From Rhododendron vialii (taxonomy: Eukaryota; Streptophyta; Magnoliopsida; Ericales; Ericaceae): a stretch of DNA of 64,000 bases. Location of the stretch: contig NC_080559.1 of NCBI RefSeq assembly GCF_030253575.1, positions 4,982,501-5,046,500 on the forward strand. The letters are read 5' to 3'. Position 1 is the stretch's first letter; each line of letters starts with the position of its first letter. The notes beneath the pieces are model-generated. The model was not told where the DNA came from and ran no database searches. It saw nothing but the letters and a program-made list of their open reading frames with translations. The translations under genes and the position numbers were made by a program. Positions 1-11,736 of the stretch are shown one piece after another.

Positions 1-312
1 CCATTTTTTTTCCTATTGGATTTCTAATTTTTTTTATATTTACAATTTTTTTTTGTTGCCCGAGCCCGCCAGTTTGTGGGGCTTACCCCTGGCCGGCCCT
101 GACTACCTTTACTTTAAAAAAAAAATTGTACTTCCGAAACAACTAAAGCTACCCTGGAAGGGAATTGCTACATAACTTTCACTGACCGATCAAGTTAACC
201 TAGTGACCATAGGGGATTTGTCTAGTTGTTAACTTCAATTAGTCAGGGTGCGTGCAAATCCTACCGCTACTTATATCTGGGTATGTATGTGTGTACGTGT
301 ATATTGACGTAG
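1..312. other. Left edge: transposon end, then SDR intron 1 remainder
   Basis: Up to about position 101 the sequence is T-rich and ends in CCGGCCCTG. This resembles the right terminus of the element at 24699-25151, so it is probably the right end of an inserted DNA element. From about 102 the sequence closely follows intron 1 of the SDR copy at 14547, up to the acceptor at 311-312. The first exon of this SDR copy is therefore either beyond the insertion, outside the window, or lost. Confidence 0.5.
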
Positions 313-3139
313 GGAGCGTGAGTAGTTCGTTGGAGCTTTCGGAGGAGGAATGGAACAACACGATGACAACAAACATAACAGGAGCATGGTTGGTCTCCAA
401 ATACGTCGGGAAGTGCATGCGGGATGGAGGCAGGGGAGGATCAATCATCAATATTTCATCAATTCAGGGACTCAACCGCATCCAAATTCCTGGAGCTCTT
501 GCCTATGCTTCCTCAAAGGGAGCAATGCACATCTTGACAAAGGTACGTTTACTCTACTACTACAATTTTGGATGCAAGAAGTTTAAATAGGCATTAGATC
601 TAGATATATGTGTGTCCGAAGCTGTATGATTCACGTGACGTGAACTCGTCATTACTTCGTGGGGTTCATATGCATCAAGTGATTAATTTCGTAGGCATTT
701 ATTTCTAGATCTATGTGCACATAAGTATGTACACCCCACGTACATTGCTTTTTTAGGTATTCACGAGTTCAGTTTTAAACGTAATTTTTCGTTAAGGTGG
801 GAACGAGAGCCTAAATGATGAGGGGAACAGCTTTCAGAGGCTTTCTAATGGAAAGTGTTTTTGAAATCTTTCTTATAACACCAACCTTCAATTTATAACC
901 TTTGTACTTGATCTTAAATTTCGATGCTATGAACTTTAAATCGATTGTCGCGTATTTTTATGGACATGTTATGAACTTTCATACAAGTATTATGGACCCA
1001 TGTGCAAATATCATGAATTCGAAGTGATTCAAGAGGGATACACACGGTACAATTTCGTAGCACTTCCTAGTAGCAAAAGTTTGAGTGGGAAAGTACTAAT
1101 CCAAATCCTGTGATCACCTAAGTAAATAAAAGTATCAATCTACAAACATGATTTATATACTTACCAGAACTTGTAACATCCCTAATTTTGGAAATGTTAA
1201 ATAGACAATTTTATTGAAAATCTAAATAGAGTCTGACTCATTATTACATCATAACTCTCGCAAGAGTACTTTTATTCAACAAAAGGAGGGGGAACTAGGG
1301 TTCCTATCTACTATTTCGCCTGCTCTTCCATTCTAGCCAGTTCCTCGGCTCCGAAAGCCTCCAAGGTGTACAACTCACCTTGTTTATCTATAAAGTTTGA
1401 CGCATTATACCAGCATCACCCTGAGTATAATATGTCAGGGTCACCAAAATGTAACACCATGAGCTACAAAAGCTCAATAGAATAATCCATACCCACTAAC
1501 CTTTAACTTACAAACAATAGATCATAAAATTATCGATTCCCACATAATACATGCATATTTGACAAAACAGCTAACAATGACTTACTCAAACTAACGTTGG
1601 TGTCCTTGATTTTCTGAGTTTCTCCTACGCAACATTTCGTAGATTGTGTCATTGGTTTCACCTTTCATTTACCAAATTAACATTTCTAAAATCGTTTTTA
1701 ACACCCCCAACCTCGGTTCTGCCGCTCCAGGTTCCCGAGTATCCTCACAATGGTTCCGCCGTTCCGGGTTCCCATTGGCACACAAAAACATTGAATTTAG
1801 CATTGGCTCCTCTCTATGGATAACCAATTCACAATTCAAAACCCTCGGTTCCGCTGCTCCGAGTTTTCGAGTATCCTCACAATGGTTCCGCCGTTCCGGG
1901 TTCCCATGTGGGTTTTCAAAAATAGTTTATACACGCACTCCTCACAATGGACTACCAAATCCGGCCACATTGCAGTTTTCAAAATATTTCTCTTTTGCAA
2001 ATCACATCATACCATTAACCACACCCTAGGTGTCATGTTTCTACTTTCTCGATTTTTGTGTCTCGTTTTTATGCAACGACTCCGCGGTAGGACTTTTCAC
2101 ATACGTAATCATAAATCATTCATTGTAATCTTGGAACTAAACTATCAAGATCATCCAACTCTATATTACTAATCATACTCAAATCACCACTTAAAGCATA
2201 ACGTCACATGTACAGACGCCTTTGGAGTGAAAATCACTTATGCTTTACAACAAGACAAGTAATACAAGCAATTCATATACACATGCTCATAACCATCATA
2301 AGATCAAAATACGAATATTTCTATCAAACGATAAAGTCTTATCTTTCGAAAGCCGTTCTTTCTTCCTTTTAGGAAAGTTCAAAACAACACATGTTTTTTC
2401 GGAAAATAAAGTCGGAGTATTCAACATACTCCCCTTCCTTTTCAAACTTTTAGTAAAACGCTTTTCAAGTTTTCATGCATTTCATCATATAAGTATCATA
2501 CAAGTTTCTATTTATACTTAGAATTAGAGGGTAAGGATAAACTACCGTTCTTCTTGGAGGTAGTGACGACTACGAAAGGTAAGTGGACGATCGGATGGAG
2601 TGACTTATCACGGTAGCTTTGAAAGAGAAAAGGTTTCTCTTGACTAAACTACTAAACTTTTTGGATCAAAAGGGTGGTCGAGTGGCGGTCTAGGATGAGT
2701 TTCTTGAAGAACTCAAGAAGAACTCAAAAATAAGAAGAACAAAGAACAATTGTAAGGATTCTAGAGAGAGAAATTGAATGGGTGAAGGTGTGAGTTGAAT
2801 GGCAAAGATGAGGTGCTATTTATAGCTAAGCATTGGCCTCTCCCTCTCCCTCATGGCCGGCTCCCTCTCCCTCTCTTTATCCCATGGATTTTGCTCCATT
2901 GTCTTGTCATTTCAAGCATGCCAAGCCTTCCATGACTTGTTTTTTCCATTTTAGGCCATAACTTAGGTAATCATGAAGGGTTTTTAGTCTAATCTTGTCC
3001 TAGGAGAGGTTGTTTGCAAGAAATAACAAAAGAAAGTCTAGTAATGGGTTGTCAAATAGTACTTAGGTTGAGTGTGAGAAGAGCTAAAAGAGTACCTTGT
3101 AAAAGTGCCCAAAATACAAGCACACATTTCACTCCTCCC

Positions 3140-3181
<42 letters not shown>

Positions 3182-4270
3182 CAAGTATGTATATATATAT
3201 GTACATCTAGGAAAATCTAGGAAAGTAAGTCTAGGAGAGGAATTAGATTCAAGGCTATTCTTCCTAAGCTTGCATGCATGAACTCCTACAAAAATCTAGG
3301 AATACTATTTATGGAAGCAAAATGATGAGATTTGATTTTGACTTGTCTAGTCAAATCTATGTGTATTTCTTGGATTTTGGCAAGATTAACTTCTATTATT
3401 CAAGGGATAAAATTTTTCCTAATAATTATTGGAAGCATAATGATGACTACTCTAGGCCTAAAGGGTTCAATTAGGGTTTGAGAAGGGTTAATAAGGTTTC
3501 AAGAGGGTTGAAAGGGCTCATCTAGGGTTAGAAAAAAGTAACTAGGTGAATTGGTAGTTAGGTATCTCCAACTAATTGGTTATAAGCTAATTATATTTGC
3601 CATGTAGGATTTCTAGCCAAGAAATATAATTTTAAAGATTTTATTAAACACACTAGGAAAATATACAAGTGCTTCTATAAACATATTTGTCTTTTAGAAA
3701 AGGACTAGATTGTCCGGTTCAAAAAGATATAATTTTATAAATCTCAAATATCATTATGACGGATTATTAGAAATTAAAAAGAAATTTTAAAAGCAATCCA
3801 AGTAATTAAAATAAAATTCAAATATTTAACGAAATTTTTATTTACCAAAAATCAGGGTCGTTACAGAACTACTATGAAATTTATTTATTTATTTTATTTG
3901 CTTTTAGATATTATTTTTTTTGCTTCAGGATGCCTAATTAATAAGGCCCGAAATTCTATTTGTGAAGCCTAGCTACTTTTTGCAATGACAGACAATGGCC
4001 TTGGAGATGGGAAAGCACAACATTAGAGTGAACGCAATCGCAGCTGGACTATTCCAATCTGAGTTAACTGAATCTCTCTTTCGAAAAGATGGGCTAAAGA
4101 ATGTGGCTTTAAGAACAGTACCTTTACAAACCTTAGGTGAATTAGATCCAGCATTAACATCCCTCATCCGATACTTGATCCATCACTCCTCCGACTACGT
4201 TTCTGGGAACATTTTCATTGTTGATGCTGGATACACACTCCCTGGAATTCCAATCTTCTCTTCCCTCTGA
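313..4270 (+). CDS. SDR copy A, 5'-incomplete (exons 2 and 3 only)
   Basis: Classical short-chain dehydrogenase/reductase of the plant family whose C-terminus reads [16 protein letters not shown], often labelled FabG-like 3-oxoacyl reductase; the substrate is unknown. Exon 2 is 313-542 and exon 3 is 3992-4270, with the stop at 4268-4270. Exon 2 carries the catalytic Ser (NISSIQG) and the YASSK active-site Tyr/Lys; exon 3 carries the C-terminal substrate and oligomer region. Phases match the intact paralog at 9892: exon 2 enters in phase 1 and exon 3 in phase 0. Exon 1, with the TGxxxGxG cofactor motif, is not visible. Both exons are open with consensus splice sites. Intron 2 (543-3991) is swollen by the solo LTR at 1172-3865. 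Whether the copy is expressed depends on sequence to the left. Confidence 0.75.
1711..1908. repeat. Direct repeat inside the solo LTR
   Basis: A ~65-bp segment starting CCTCGGTTCTGCCGCTCC at 1711 recurs at 1843 as CCTCGGTTCCGCTGCTCC. Both copies run through TATCCTCACAATGGTTCCGC and end in a GGGTTCCCA motif. The spacing is 132 bp, consistent with a local tandem duplication inside the LTR. Confidence 0.75.
3134..3178. repeat. CT microsatellite
   Basis: Nearly pure (CT)n with two CCCT interruptions, inside the solo LTR. Confidence 0.9.
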
Positions 4271-5514
4271 ATGAAGGTTATACTTTTCGGCAGATACATA
4301 TTGGGATTTTAGACATGTTTTAGATACTTACCGGTGAATAAGGCCACGATAGTGGTCCATTTTATGCAGTAACGGCTGATCGATGCTATTGTTTTAAATT
4401 ATAATAACACTGGCTTTGTAGATGAAGCTATGAATTTCATATTGTAGTGATCCTTAATTTGTTTCATGAAAGAGTTAAACTGAAATACAGATTACAGAAT
4501 CCTAGCAGAACTGAAACAAAATGTGAGCAAATTGTAATAGGGATACAAATATCGAACTGGAACATGTGTTACACACAGTATCCTTAAAACAGATTTGCCG
4601 CCCACCGGAGGGTGTTGAGATTTATCGGCCTCTGTCTCCCCGGAGTTATCCGGCTAGGACCACTACTTACGGAACACCACCATGAGTAGCCTTGGCGAAT
4701 TGACTCAGCGTCTGTCTCTGTCTCACGTGAAGAATGAACTCAGAAAAGTAGTATGGAACTCGCAATTGGTTTGTTGAGTCTAAAATAGGACTGCCCATTA
4801 CATACCTACGAGAAAACCTTTGAGCTGCTCCATAGGCTTGAATACGAGCCATGAATTTGCAACAATGAATAAGAAAAAAAACCTCAACCATGAATAGAAG
4901 AAATTGATGAGCTCGTGAAAGCCAAAAGCCTTGGAAGGCCAATGGTACGTCACTGCAATTTCCAAATATGTACACAAATAAATAGGTAAACTACATCATG
5001 AACCGTGCATATTTTTGGCTTAGCTATCAACTTTTTCTTTCACAACTACAAAAGCACTAACTTTTTTACCTAACAACAATTAATTGTTCAAGCTTGGCTC
5101 GAGCTTAAAGTTTTGTGTTCATGATAAGCTTGGTTTGACTTGTGAAATATGCAAGTCAATCTCGAGCTTCCAAGCACGAGCTAAGCTTGTGAAGTTTCGA
5201 GTTTTCAAACTTGAGCTTAAACTCATTAAGTTCCAAGATAAAATGGGCTAATTCAAGTCGAGCCAAGCTTGAGTCGAACTCGAGTTGTTTGGTTCGTTTA
5301 ACAGCCCTAAACGGGACCTAATTGATTAAAGATGACTTCATTAAAATACTGCAGTGACGCCACAAAATGGGCTAAACACTTCCATTAAAAGAATTCATCG
5401 CCTAATTTTTATGTCTTGTTCTCTCATCTAGCTCTCTCACTAGGATTGCAAAAGAAGTACTAAAGAAAAGTGTGAAAGAGTATAAAATGAAATCTTCTTA
5501 TTATGTATTTCGTA
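4271..5514. other. SDR copy A 3' flank, duplicated unit, then a dispersed repeat
   Basis: From 4271 to about 5040 the sequence is a diverged duplicate of the 3' flank of the next SDR gene (11737-12530), so the duplicated unit reached well past the stop codon. It includes the minus-strand frame at 4667-4975. From about 5090 to 5300 the sequence is rich in GAGCTCG and GGCTCGAGC words, as in the interior of the MITE at 24155, and is probably an old copy of a related repeat. No further gene is seen up to the Stowaway-like element at 5515. Confidence 0.55.
4667..4975 (-). other. Unassigned minus-strand ORF (102 codons) kept in two duplicates
   Basis: This frame has a hydrophobic start, then a segment with MARIQAYGAAQRFSR, and ends in KATHGGVP. 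A diverged copy stays open at 12135-12422 in the 3' flank of the next SDR gene. I do not recognise a family. An AG just before GTATGTAATGG on the minus strand could be a splice acceptor, so it may be a fragment of a split gene captured in the duplicated flank. Only two copies are available for comparison, so persistence of the frame is weak evidence for coding. Confidence 0.2.
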
Positions 5515-5728
5515 CTCTCCCCCTTCCAAAATATATGTTTGGTTCGCAAAATAAGAACTTAAAAATAACACATTTGCTTCAAGGGAAAATTCAATTCTTT
5601 TTCATAAATTAAAAGAACTCATTGATGTCTAATAGATTGTTTAAATATTTTTGAAATTTTCTTGAACAATTGTTTTTTTTCCAAGTTCTCGTTTCGCAGA
5701 CCGGATAAACATTTTGAAACGGAGGGAG
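5515..5728. mobile_element. Degenerate Stowaway-like MITE
   Basis: The left end after TA (5513-5514) reads CTCTCCCCCTTCCAAAATAT; the right end reads ATTTTGAAACGGAGGGAG followed by TA at 5729-5730. The two ends are imperfect inverted repeats of the CTCCCTCCGT type with a TA target duplication, about 214 bp in total. Confidence 0.6.
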
Positions 5729-5999
5729 TATTTGGAAAACTAGGTAACTATGAGGGAACTTGTAAAATTTGGGTCGGGTCAGATGTAAACAACAGCTCCG
5801 ACTGAAGTCCAAATTCGGGCCCAAGTATTGCGTAAAACAAAGCGCCAAGTTTGCCCAGCCCAACAAGCTAATTAGATTGAAGCCCGCCCGTGCCTTGTTT
5901 TTGTTCAATTGAAACAGGCCCATGCCTGAGAAAACCAAAATTCTTTTTACTTTTACATAGATATTTTGGGAAATAACTACTTTTATTTTTTTGGTTTGG

Positions 6000-6182
6000 G
6001 TTGATACAGTGCAGTTGCAAAGCACCGTGCTGCGTACCTCCGAGCCGTTGGATCGTGCATCCGACGACTCGGATCTCATCTCGGCAACCAACGATCGAGA
6101 GCTGTTCATTGCCAAGATAAGATTTGAGCCGTCAGATGCACGATGCGCAGCACGGTGCTGCGCACACCATTGCACAACATCA
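6000..6182. mobile_element. Foldback MITE-like element
   Basis: AGCACCGTGCTGCG near 6021 pairs with CAGCACGGTGCT near 6148. The arms extend outward (GTTGCA / TGCACAAC) and inward (CCGAGCCGT / GAGCCGTC), giving a ~180-bp imperfect palindrome. I could not find a convincing target duplication. Confidence 0.5.
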
Positions 6183-6185
6183 TCT

Positions 6186-6480
6186 CCCATTTATCTCAGA
6201 ATATTTAGGTAAAAGTAATTTTTTTTTTACTTTTTCGATTCGTCTCGTCGAGACAAATCAATAATCCACAAAAGATTAGCGCAAAACTAATAAACACAAA
6301 ATTTTTTTACTTTTACCCAATTTTTTTGGGAAATAACCACTTTTACTTTTTTGACTAAAAAGTAAATATTTCTCAAAATATTTAGGTAAAATTAATTTTT
6401 TTTTTTTTACTTTTTCCATTCTTTTGTCTCGTTGAAACGAATCGAAAATCCACAAAAGTTTAGCGTAAAACTAACAAACG
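6186..6480. repeat. Dispersed repeat, two direct copies
   Basis: A ~110-bp segment (AATATTTAGGTAAAA, then a T-run, a TCTCG(T/G) word, and CCACAAAAG(A/T)TTAGCG) starts near 6190 and again near 6370. A related copy lies at about 47655-47775 (ACAAAAGTTTGGCGTGAAAC). It is unclassified and probably a fragment of a transposon family. Confidence 0.5.
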
Positions 6481-6644
6481 TTTATTTTTTTTAAACGAGG
6501 ACAAAAAGGGCTAAACTTTTAGCTTAGCGAAACTATACCTCAATTGTCTGCTACTCAGATAGATTGGATAGGAAAAGGCTAGCAACTAGGATAGGAACTA
6601 CCAACTAGCTAATAGTAAAGAAACAAGAAAACGACTGTTACTAG

Positions 6645-7366
6645 CAGGGGCGGCTTTATGATTATAATTCGCCGGTAACAAAAATGTATATAAAAAAAAT
6701 TTGCATATAGAACACTATAAATTTATGATATTTATTTTGGTTGAAAACTCTTGGATCTAGTTTATTTTACCGAAATGCTACTGGTACATAAAATTTGTGC
6801 ACAGATTGTGCACAAATTTTGTGGTGGTGTCCACCATAGGTCCCACACAAATGATCCGAGCCGTTCATTAAATGTAAAATATTTTTTCAAGGGTTTCTGT
6901 AAAAAATCAGCTCAATCCAATACCTATAGGTGCTTGATCTAATCATCTAACTTTTCATTATCCGGAAATCTGAATGAAAATTTAGATAATTGGATCGAGT
7001 ACTTATAGGTATTAGATTGAGCTGATTTTTTACGGGGACTCTTGAAAAAATATTTTACATTTAATGAACGGCTCGGATCATTTGTGTGAGACCCGTGGTG
7101 GGCCCCACCACAAAATCTGTGCACAATCCGTGCACAGATTGTCTGTACCAGTAGCATGGTTCTTTATTTTATTTTGTTGATTTATATTTTCTACTTACTC
7201 ACAAATTTGAGCGACTTTTCACTTACTCTACCTTTGTATAACTGATTCAGGGTCGAGAATATGAAAGGAGATATCAAATTGTCAGCAAAATATATGAAAC
7301 TTTAGTCCATTTTTTTGAGTCAAGCGATTCGCTTGAACTTCTAAAATCTTAGTGGAGCTACCCCTG
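6645..7366. mobile_element. hAT-like element carrying a nested MITE
   Basis: Termini are CAGGGGCGG on the left and CTACCCCTG on the right, the CAGGG...CCCTG pattern typical of plant hAT elements. The flanks GTTACTAG and ATTACTAG match at 7 of 8 positions, consistent with an 8-bp target duplication. There is no transposase frame. Removing the nested foldback at 6770-7162 leaves a ~330-bp non-autonomous element. Confidence 0.65.
6770..7162. mobile_element. Mutator-like foldback MITE, ~393 bp (family copy 1)
   Basis: The two halves form a long inverted repeat with ends ATGCTACTGGTACA and TGTACCAGTAGCAT. The inner arms contain CACACAAATGATCCGAGC. The candidate 9-bp target duplication is TTTATTTTA at 6761-6769 and 7163-7171. 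Size and 9-10 bp duplication match the copies at 8262 and 16909. Confidence 0.7.
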
Positions 7367-8261
7367 ATTACTAGGATAGGAAGCAGCTACCTAACAACCA
7401 AGCTACCAGAGGAAGTAAAGCTACTAAGAAAAAAAGAAAGTTACTGTTAAGAGAGGGATAGACTGAAGCCAGAAGGGAAGGGCTAAATTACAAGGCATAA
7501 GAGCATTCTTATCAGTCTCAGTTGATTTTGGACCAAATTAATTCTCAAAAATCAATTTTTTATTTTCACTAGTCACTTTTTCAAAATTACACAGAATAAG
7601 ACTCTTTACCCTCACTCTCTTATCGATTATCCATTCTTTTATACTAAGTGAACAATATTAAACATGCCCTATCTTATAATTTATAAAGCAAGCGAAAAAC
7701 CGAGTGAACAGTATTAAGAAATTTTTTAAAAAACATCAACCGAGTAAATAGTCACCCGCTAGAAGAAACGAGGGACTGTTTCAAAGTTAATATGAAAGGC
7801 TGGGGAGACAAGGCTGATGCAGGAGCAATTTCGAAAGTTTGCTCACTACTTTAACGGAGAAAGGCCTTTGACGAGTCACGTAAGAGCATCCTCATCGGAC
7901 TTGCTATACCCTGCAAACTAAAGTAGTGAGGAAAATCAGAAAAAGCCCCAAAATCTGCCCTGCTTGCTATAATGATTAATGACCCAAGGTTTGAAAAAGG
8001 AACTCAAAGTTGGAGGTTTATTTAACTCAAAATTTTGTTGAGCCTGCTCATGATGCTCTTATAGAGCTCTTTGACCCAGATTTCATACTTTCATGCAATT
8101 CACAGGGTTCGACAAATATTTGATATTTTTGGGGGAATACTCTTCGAAATCCAAAATGAAAAAGGAATAGACCACACTTAGGCTAAAGTCAAAGTTCAGT
8201 AAATTTTTGTTACACAGGCTCACTTTTTTTGGTCCACGGTTTGTAGTTATCGGAGGACAAC
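7367..8261. other. Gene-free spacer
   Basis: AT-rich sequence. I see no gene, clear repeat or element termini here, apart from the 10-bp target duplication of the next MITE at 8252-8261. Confidence 0.5.
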
Positions 8262-8657
8262 GAGCTGTGCTACTGGTACAGCATGTGCTGTACAGACAGC
8301 GCGCACAGCACTTTTTTGGGTCCGTTTCGGGTCCAAAAAAGATAATCGGAACCGTTCATGTTGCTCAAAATATTCTTTTTAAGGTCCCTTGTAAAAAATA
8401 AGCTTCATCCGATATCGTGACAGGCTTTTATAAAATGTTCATATTTGCTAAATTGCTAGTCTAAATTTTGAAGCGAAATTGGACATTTTGTAAACACCCT
8501 TAATGATATCAGATGGGGTTGATATTTTACAGAGACCTCAAAAAAAATATTTTGAACAAGATGAGCCGCTCCGATTATTTTTTTTGGACCCGAAACGGGC
8601 CTAAAAGTGCGCTATGCGTGCTATCTGTACAGCAAATGCTGTACCAGTAGCATTTCT
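8262..8657. mobile_element. Mutator-like foldback MITE, ~396 bp (family copy 2)
   Basis: Ends are GCTACTGGTACAGCA and TGCTGTACCAGTAGC, flanked by a perfect 10-bp duplication, GGAGGACAAC, at 8252-8261 and 8658-8667. The arms are inverted repeats along most of their length. Outer termini match family copy 1; the interior has diverged. Confidence 0.85.
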
Positions 8658-8749
8658 GGAGGACAACTAGTCGGTCTCCACTGCAGCCAATGAACCTTCC
8701 CTTTCACATGTTTGCCTAAAAATGAATCACACATTTTTGTGCTACCAAC

Positions 8750-9115
8750 ACCTGTCTTTTCCTCGGTCTAGTTTTCGTTTATTTTATTATCTCCAGCGTC
8801 TAAGTTAGTTAGTTTGCATTTTGATTGATTTTGAGTGATCAATCCACCTTCTACGTCGTTCATTACGGGGAGGTCCAATCTAAACCCGTAGTAAAGTCAC
8901 GTATAGACTTTTCCTTACAAGAGTTTAATAACGAACTTCACCCAAGGAAAAAGAAACCCTCGCAACTACTCATTCTTACAAGTAGTTACTACTATCTTGT
9001 CCTTTGTCAAGCTCTGTGTCTATATACCCGAGGGAGAAAAAAAAACCCAAACATAGACCAAGTACTGTACAACAAAAACTAATGGCTAGCCATCAGAGTG
9101 GATTTGCGATTCGTC
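8750..9115 (+). pseudogene. Relic SDR promoter and first codons
   Basis: This stretch resembles the 5' flank of the intact SDR gene at 9892: CTGTCTTTTCCTCGGTCTA, a TATA-like CTATATA near 9020 followed by GAGGGA, then AACTAATGGCTAGCC with ATG at 9082. After MAS the reading departs from the SDR protein. It looks like a truncated duplicate of a promoter plus start codon. From 9121 to 9165 there is also a 20-bp tandem duplication, CTTTGCTCACCCCTAGGCCA, with a 25-bp period. Confidence 0.45.
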
Positions 9116-9834
9116 GATTTCTTTGCTCACCCCTAGGCCAGTATTCTTTGCTCACCCCTAGGCCATAATAGTGGGGACAACTAATTTTACGGTCCCACTA
9201 TAGACAATAAATAGTACTGTCCTTCTTTTTCATGTTTCTTTTTCACGTATCGGAGTTTTCCTTTCACATGTTCTTTTTTACCGGATTCCTTTCTTTTTAC
9301 CAGAAAAAAAAAAGAGAATTGATTTCCACGCTCGATCCCCTTTCATACAAATGCACTCCTTTGTTTTTTGTTTGAATTCATGTGAAATTACATGATTGCC
9401 CTCATCATTTGTGAATGGAAAAATGTGTGAAGGGTAATTTTGTATAAATAAAGAAAAAAATGAAATGCACTTGAATAAAAGGAGAGTGCGGAAATCTGTA
9501 TAAAAAATAAAAAAAAATGTTGGCCTTTCAATGCCTTTCACACGTTGGCCTAAATGACAGAATTTTTGTGCGGTTTACATTTAGTACTTATAAAATATGT
9601 ACGCTTGTCTTTTCCTTTGTCTATTTTTTGTTTGTTTACATTTCATGTGTTCGGATTAGCTTACCTGTACTTCTACTAATTTTAAGTCACCAATTTAAAA
9701 TCGGAAGAAAGTCTTGTGTAGACTTGACGCACAAGAATTGATAAATATCTTAGAGATTTTGAACCTAAGACTAAAAAAAAAACAAAAAAGAAAACTCCTA
9801 AATCTTTGACTTCGACTATTTTACCCTCAGTCTA

Positions 9835-9846
9835 TATCTATATAAT
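9835..9846 (+). promoter_or_regulatory. TATA box candidate of SDR gene B
   Basis: CTATATCTATATAAT followed by TGAGGGAAAAACAG lies about 50 bp before the ATG at 9892. The same block stands before the ATG at 14547. Confidence 0.5.
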
Positions 9847-9891
9847 TGAGGGAAAAACAGAAAAACATCATACATAGCACGTCAAAACCCA

Positions 9892-11736
9892 ATGGCTAGT
9901 CAAGCGTCAAAACAACTAGAGCCATGGTGCAACTTGAATGGGAAGGTGGTGCTGGTGACCGGGGCATCGTCCGGTCTCGGCTGGGAATTCTGCCTCGACC
10001 TAGCCCGAGCCCAATGCAGGATTGTGGCTGCGGCCCGTTGGACGGACAGGCTCAAGACTCTGTGCGACCAAATTAACCAACCGAGCTTCTTATCGTCATG
10101 TGGCCCTTCAAAAATGGCTCATGATCATGATGAAATTAGAGCTGTGGCCATTGAGCTTGATGTCACTTCTAATGGCCAAACCATTGAGGTTGCAGTGCAG
10201 AAAGCTTGGGAAGCTTTTGGACACATTGATGCTTTGATTAACAATGCTGGTGTTAGAGGTAAAAGCTGCAAATCTCTTATGACTTCCTTTATGAAAAAAA
10301 AAAACTACGAAAACACATGTTCAAATCCCACATGGACCGAACATTCCATACCTAGTAACTGCTAGGGATTTGCCCAGTTATTGAACTTTCAGATTCCAAA
10401 AATTAGTCAAGGTGCTACTGCTACTTATCTGGATGTGTATGTGTATATTCATGTAGGGAGCGTGAGTAGTTCGTTGGAGCTTTCGGAGGAGGAATGGAAC
10501 AATACGACGACAACAAACATAACAGGAGCATGGCTGGTATCCAAGTACGTGGGGAAGTGCATGCGGGATGGAGGCAGGGGAGGATCAATCATCAATATTT
10601 CATCAATTCAGGGACTCAACCGCATCCAAATTCCTGGAGCTCTTGCCTATGCTTCCTCAAAGGGAGCAATGCACATCTTGACAAAGGTACGTATATTATT
10701 CTGCAGTACTACATTTTTACGTGCTAGTATAACATTGAACTTTTTCGTGTTGAAAATATTCTGTGTGGAGCACTTTCAACTCTTTACTCTATCCATGTTG
10801 AAAGCAAGAAGTTTAAATAGGCATTAGATCTGGATATAGGTGTGTCCGAAGCTGTATGATCCACGTGACGTGAACTCGTCATTACTCTGCGGGGTTCATA
10901 TGCATTAAGCGATTAACATTGCCCTTTAGGTATTCATGAGTTCAGTTTTAAACGTAATTTTTCATAAAGGTGGGAACAAGAGCCTAAATGATGAGGGAAA
11001 CAACTTTCAGAGGCTTTGTAATGTAAAGTGTTTTGAAATCTTTCTTATAACACCAACCTGATCAATTTCTAACCTTTGTAATTGATCTTTTATTTCGATG
11101 CTATGAACTCTAAATTCGATTGTCGTATATTTTTATGGACATGTTATGAACTTTCATACAAGTATTATGGATCTATGTGCAAATATCATGAATTCAAAGT
11201 GATTCAAGAGGGGTACAATTTTGTAGCACTTCCCATGTAGCAGCAAAAGTTTGAGTGGGAAATTAATAATCCAAATCCTGTCACCTAAGTAAATAAAAGT
11301 ATCTATCTACAAACATGATTTATATACTTACCAGAACTAGTATGGAATTTATTTTTATTTTTATTGCTTTTAGATATTATTTTTTTGGCTTCAGGATGCC
11401 TAATTAATAAGGCCCAAAAGTCTATTTATGAAGCCTAGCTAGTTTTTGCAATGACAGACAATGGCCTTGGAGATGGGAAAGCACAACATTAGAGTGAACG
11501 CAATAGCAGCTGGACTATTCCGATCTGAGTTCACTGAATCTCTCTTTCAGAAAGATTGGCTGAACAATGTGGCTCTAAGAACAATACCTTTACGAACCTG
11601 GGGCGAATCCGATCCCGCATTAACATCCATCATCCGATACTCGATCCATGACTCCTCCGACTACGTTTCTGGGAACATTTTCATTGTTGATGCTGGATAC
11701 ACACTCCCTGGAATTCCGATTTTCTCTTCCCTCTAA
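9892..11736 (+). CDS. SDR gene B, intact three-exon oxidoreductase
   Basis: NAD(P)-dependent short-chain dehydrogenase/reductase, probably soluble; the substrate is unknown. Exons are 9892-10258, 10457-10686 and 11458-11736, giving 876 nt and 291 aa. Exon 1 encodes the Rossmann start: TGASSGLG cofactor motif near residues 25-32, an AARWTDR stretch after beta-2, and NNAG just before the first splice site. Exon 2 has the catalytic Ser (NISSIQG) and YASSK. Exon 3 ends [16 protein letters not shown]. All introns are GT-AG, with phase 1 after exon 1 and phase 0 after exon 2. The start is chosen because MASQAS is shared with the copy at 14547 and follows a TATA box and short leader. The family resembles Arabidopsis At3g55290-type proteins. 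Confidence 0.9.

Larger units (their letters stand above)
1172..3865 (-). mobile_element. Solo LTR (about 2.7 kb) in SDR copy A intron 2
   Basis: The element begins TGTAACATCCC and ends GGTCGTTACA, so it has TG...CA termini. It is flanked by a perfect 5-bp target duplication, GAACT, at 1167-1171 and 3866-3870. The paralogous intron at 9892-11736 has the empty site (CCAGAACTAGTATGG near 11332). No gag or pol protein is encoded, which fits a solo LTR of a large Ty3/gypsy-like element or a non-autonomous derivative. Read on the minus strand it starts TGTAACGACCCTGA and has a TATA-like CTATAAATAG near 2818-2827, so it probably lies antisense to the SDR gene. It contains an internal direct repeat and a CT microsatellite. 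Confidence 0.8.
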
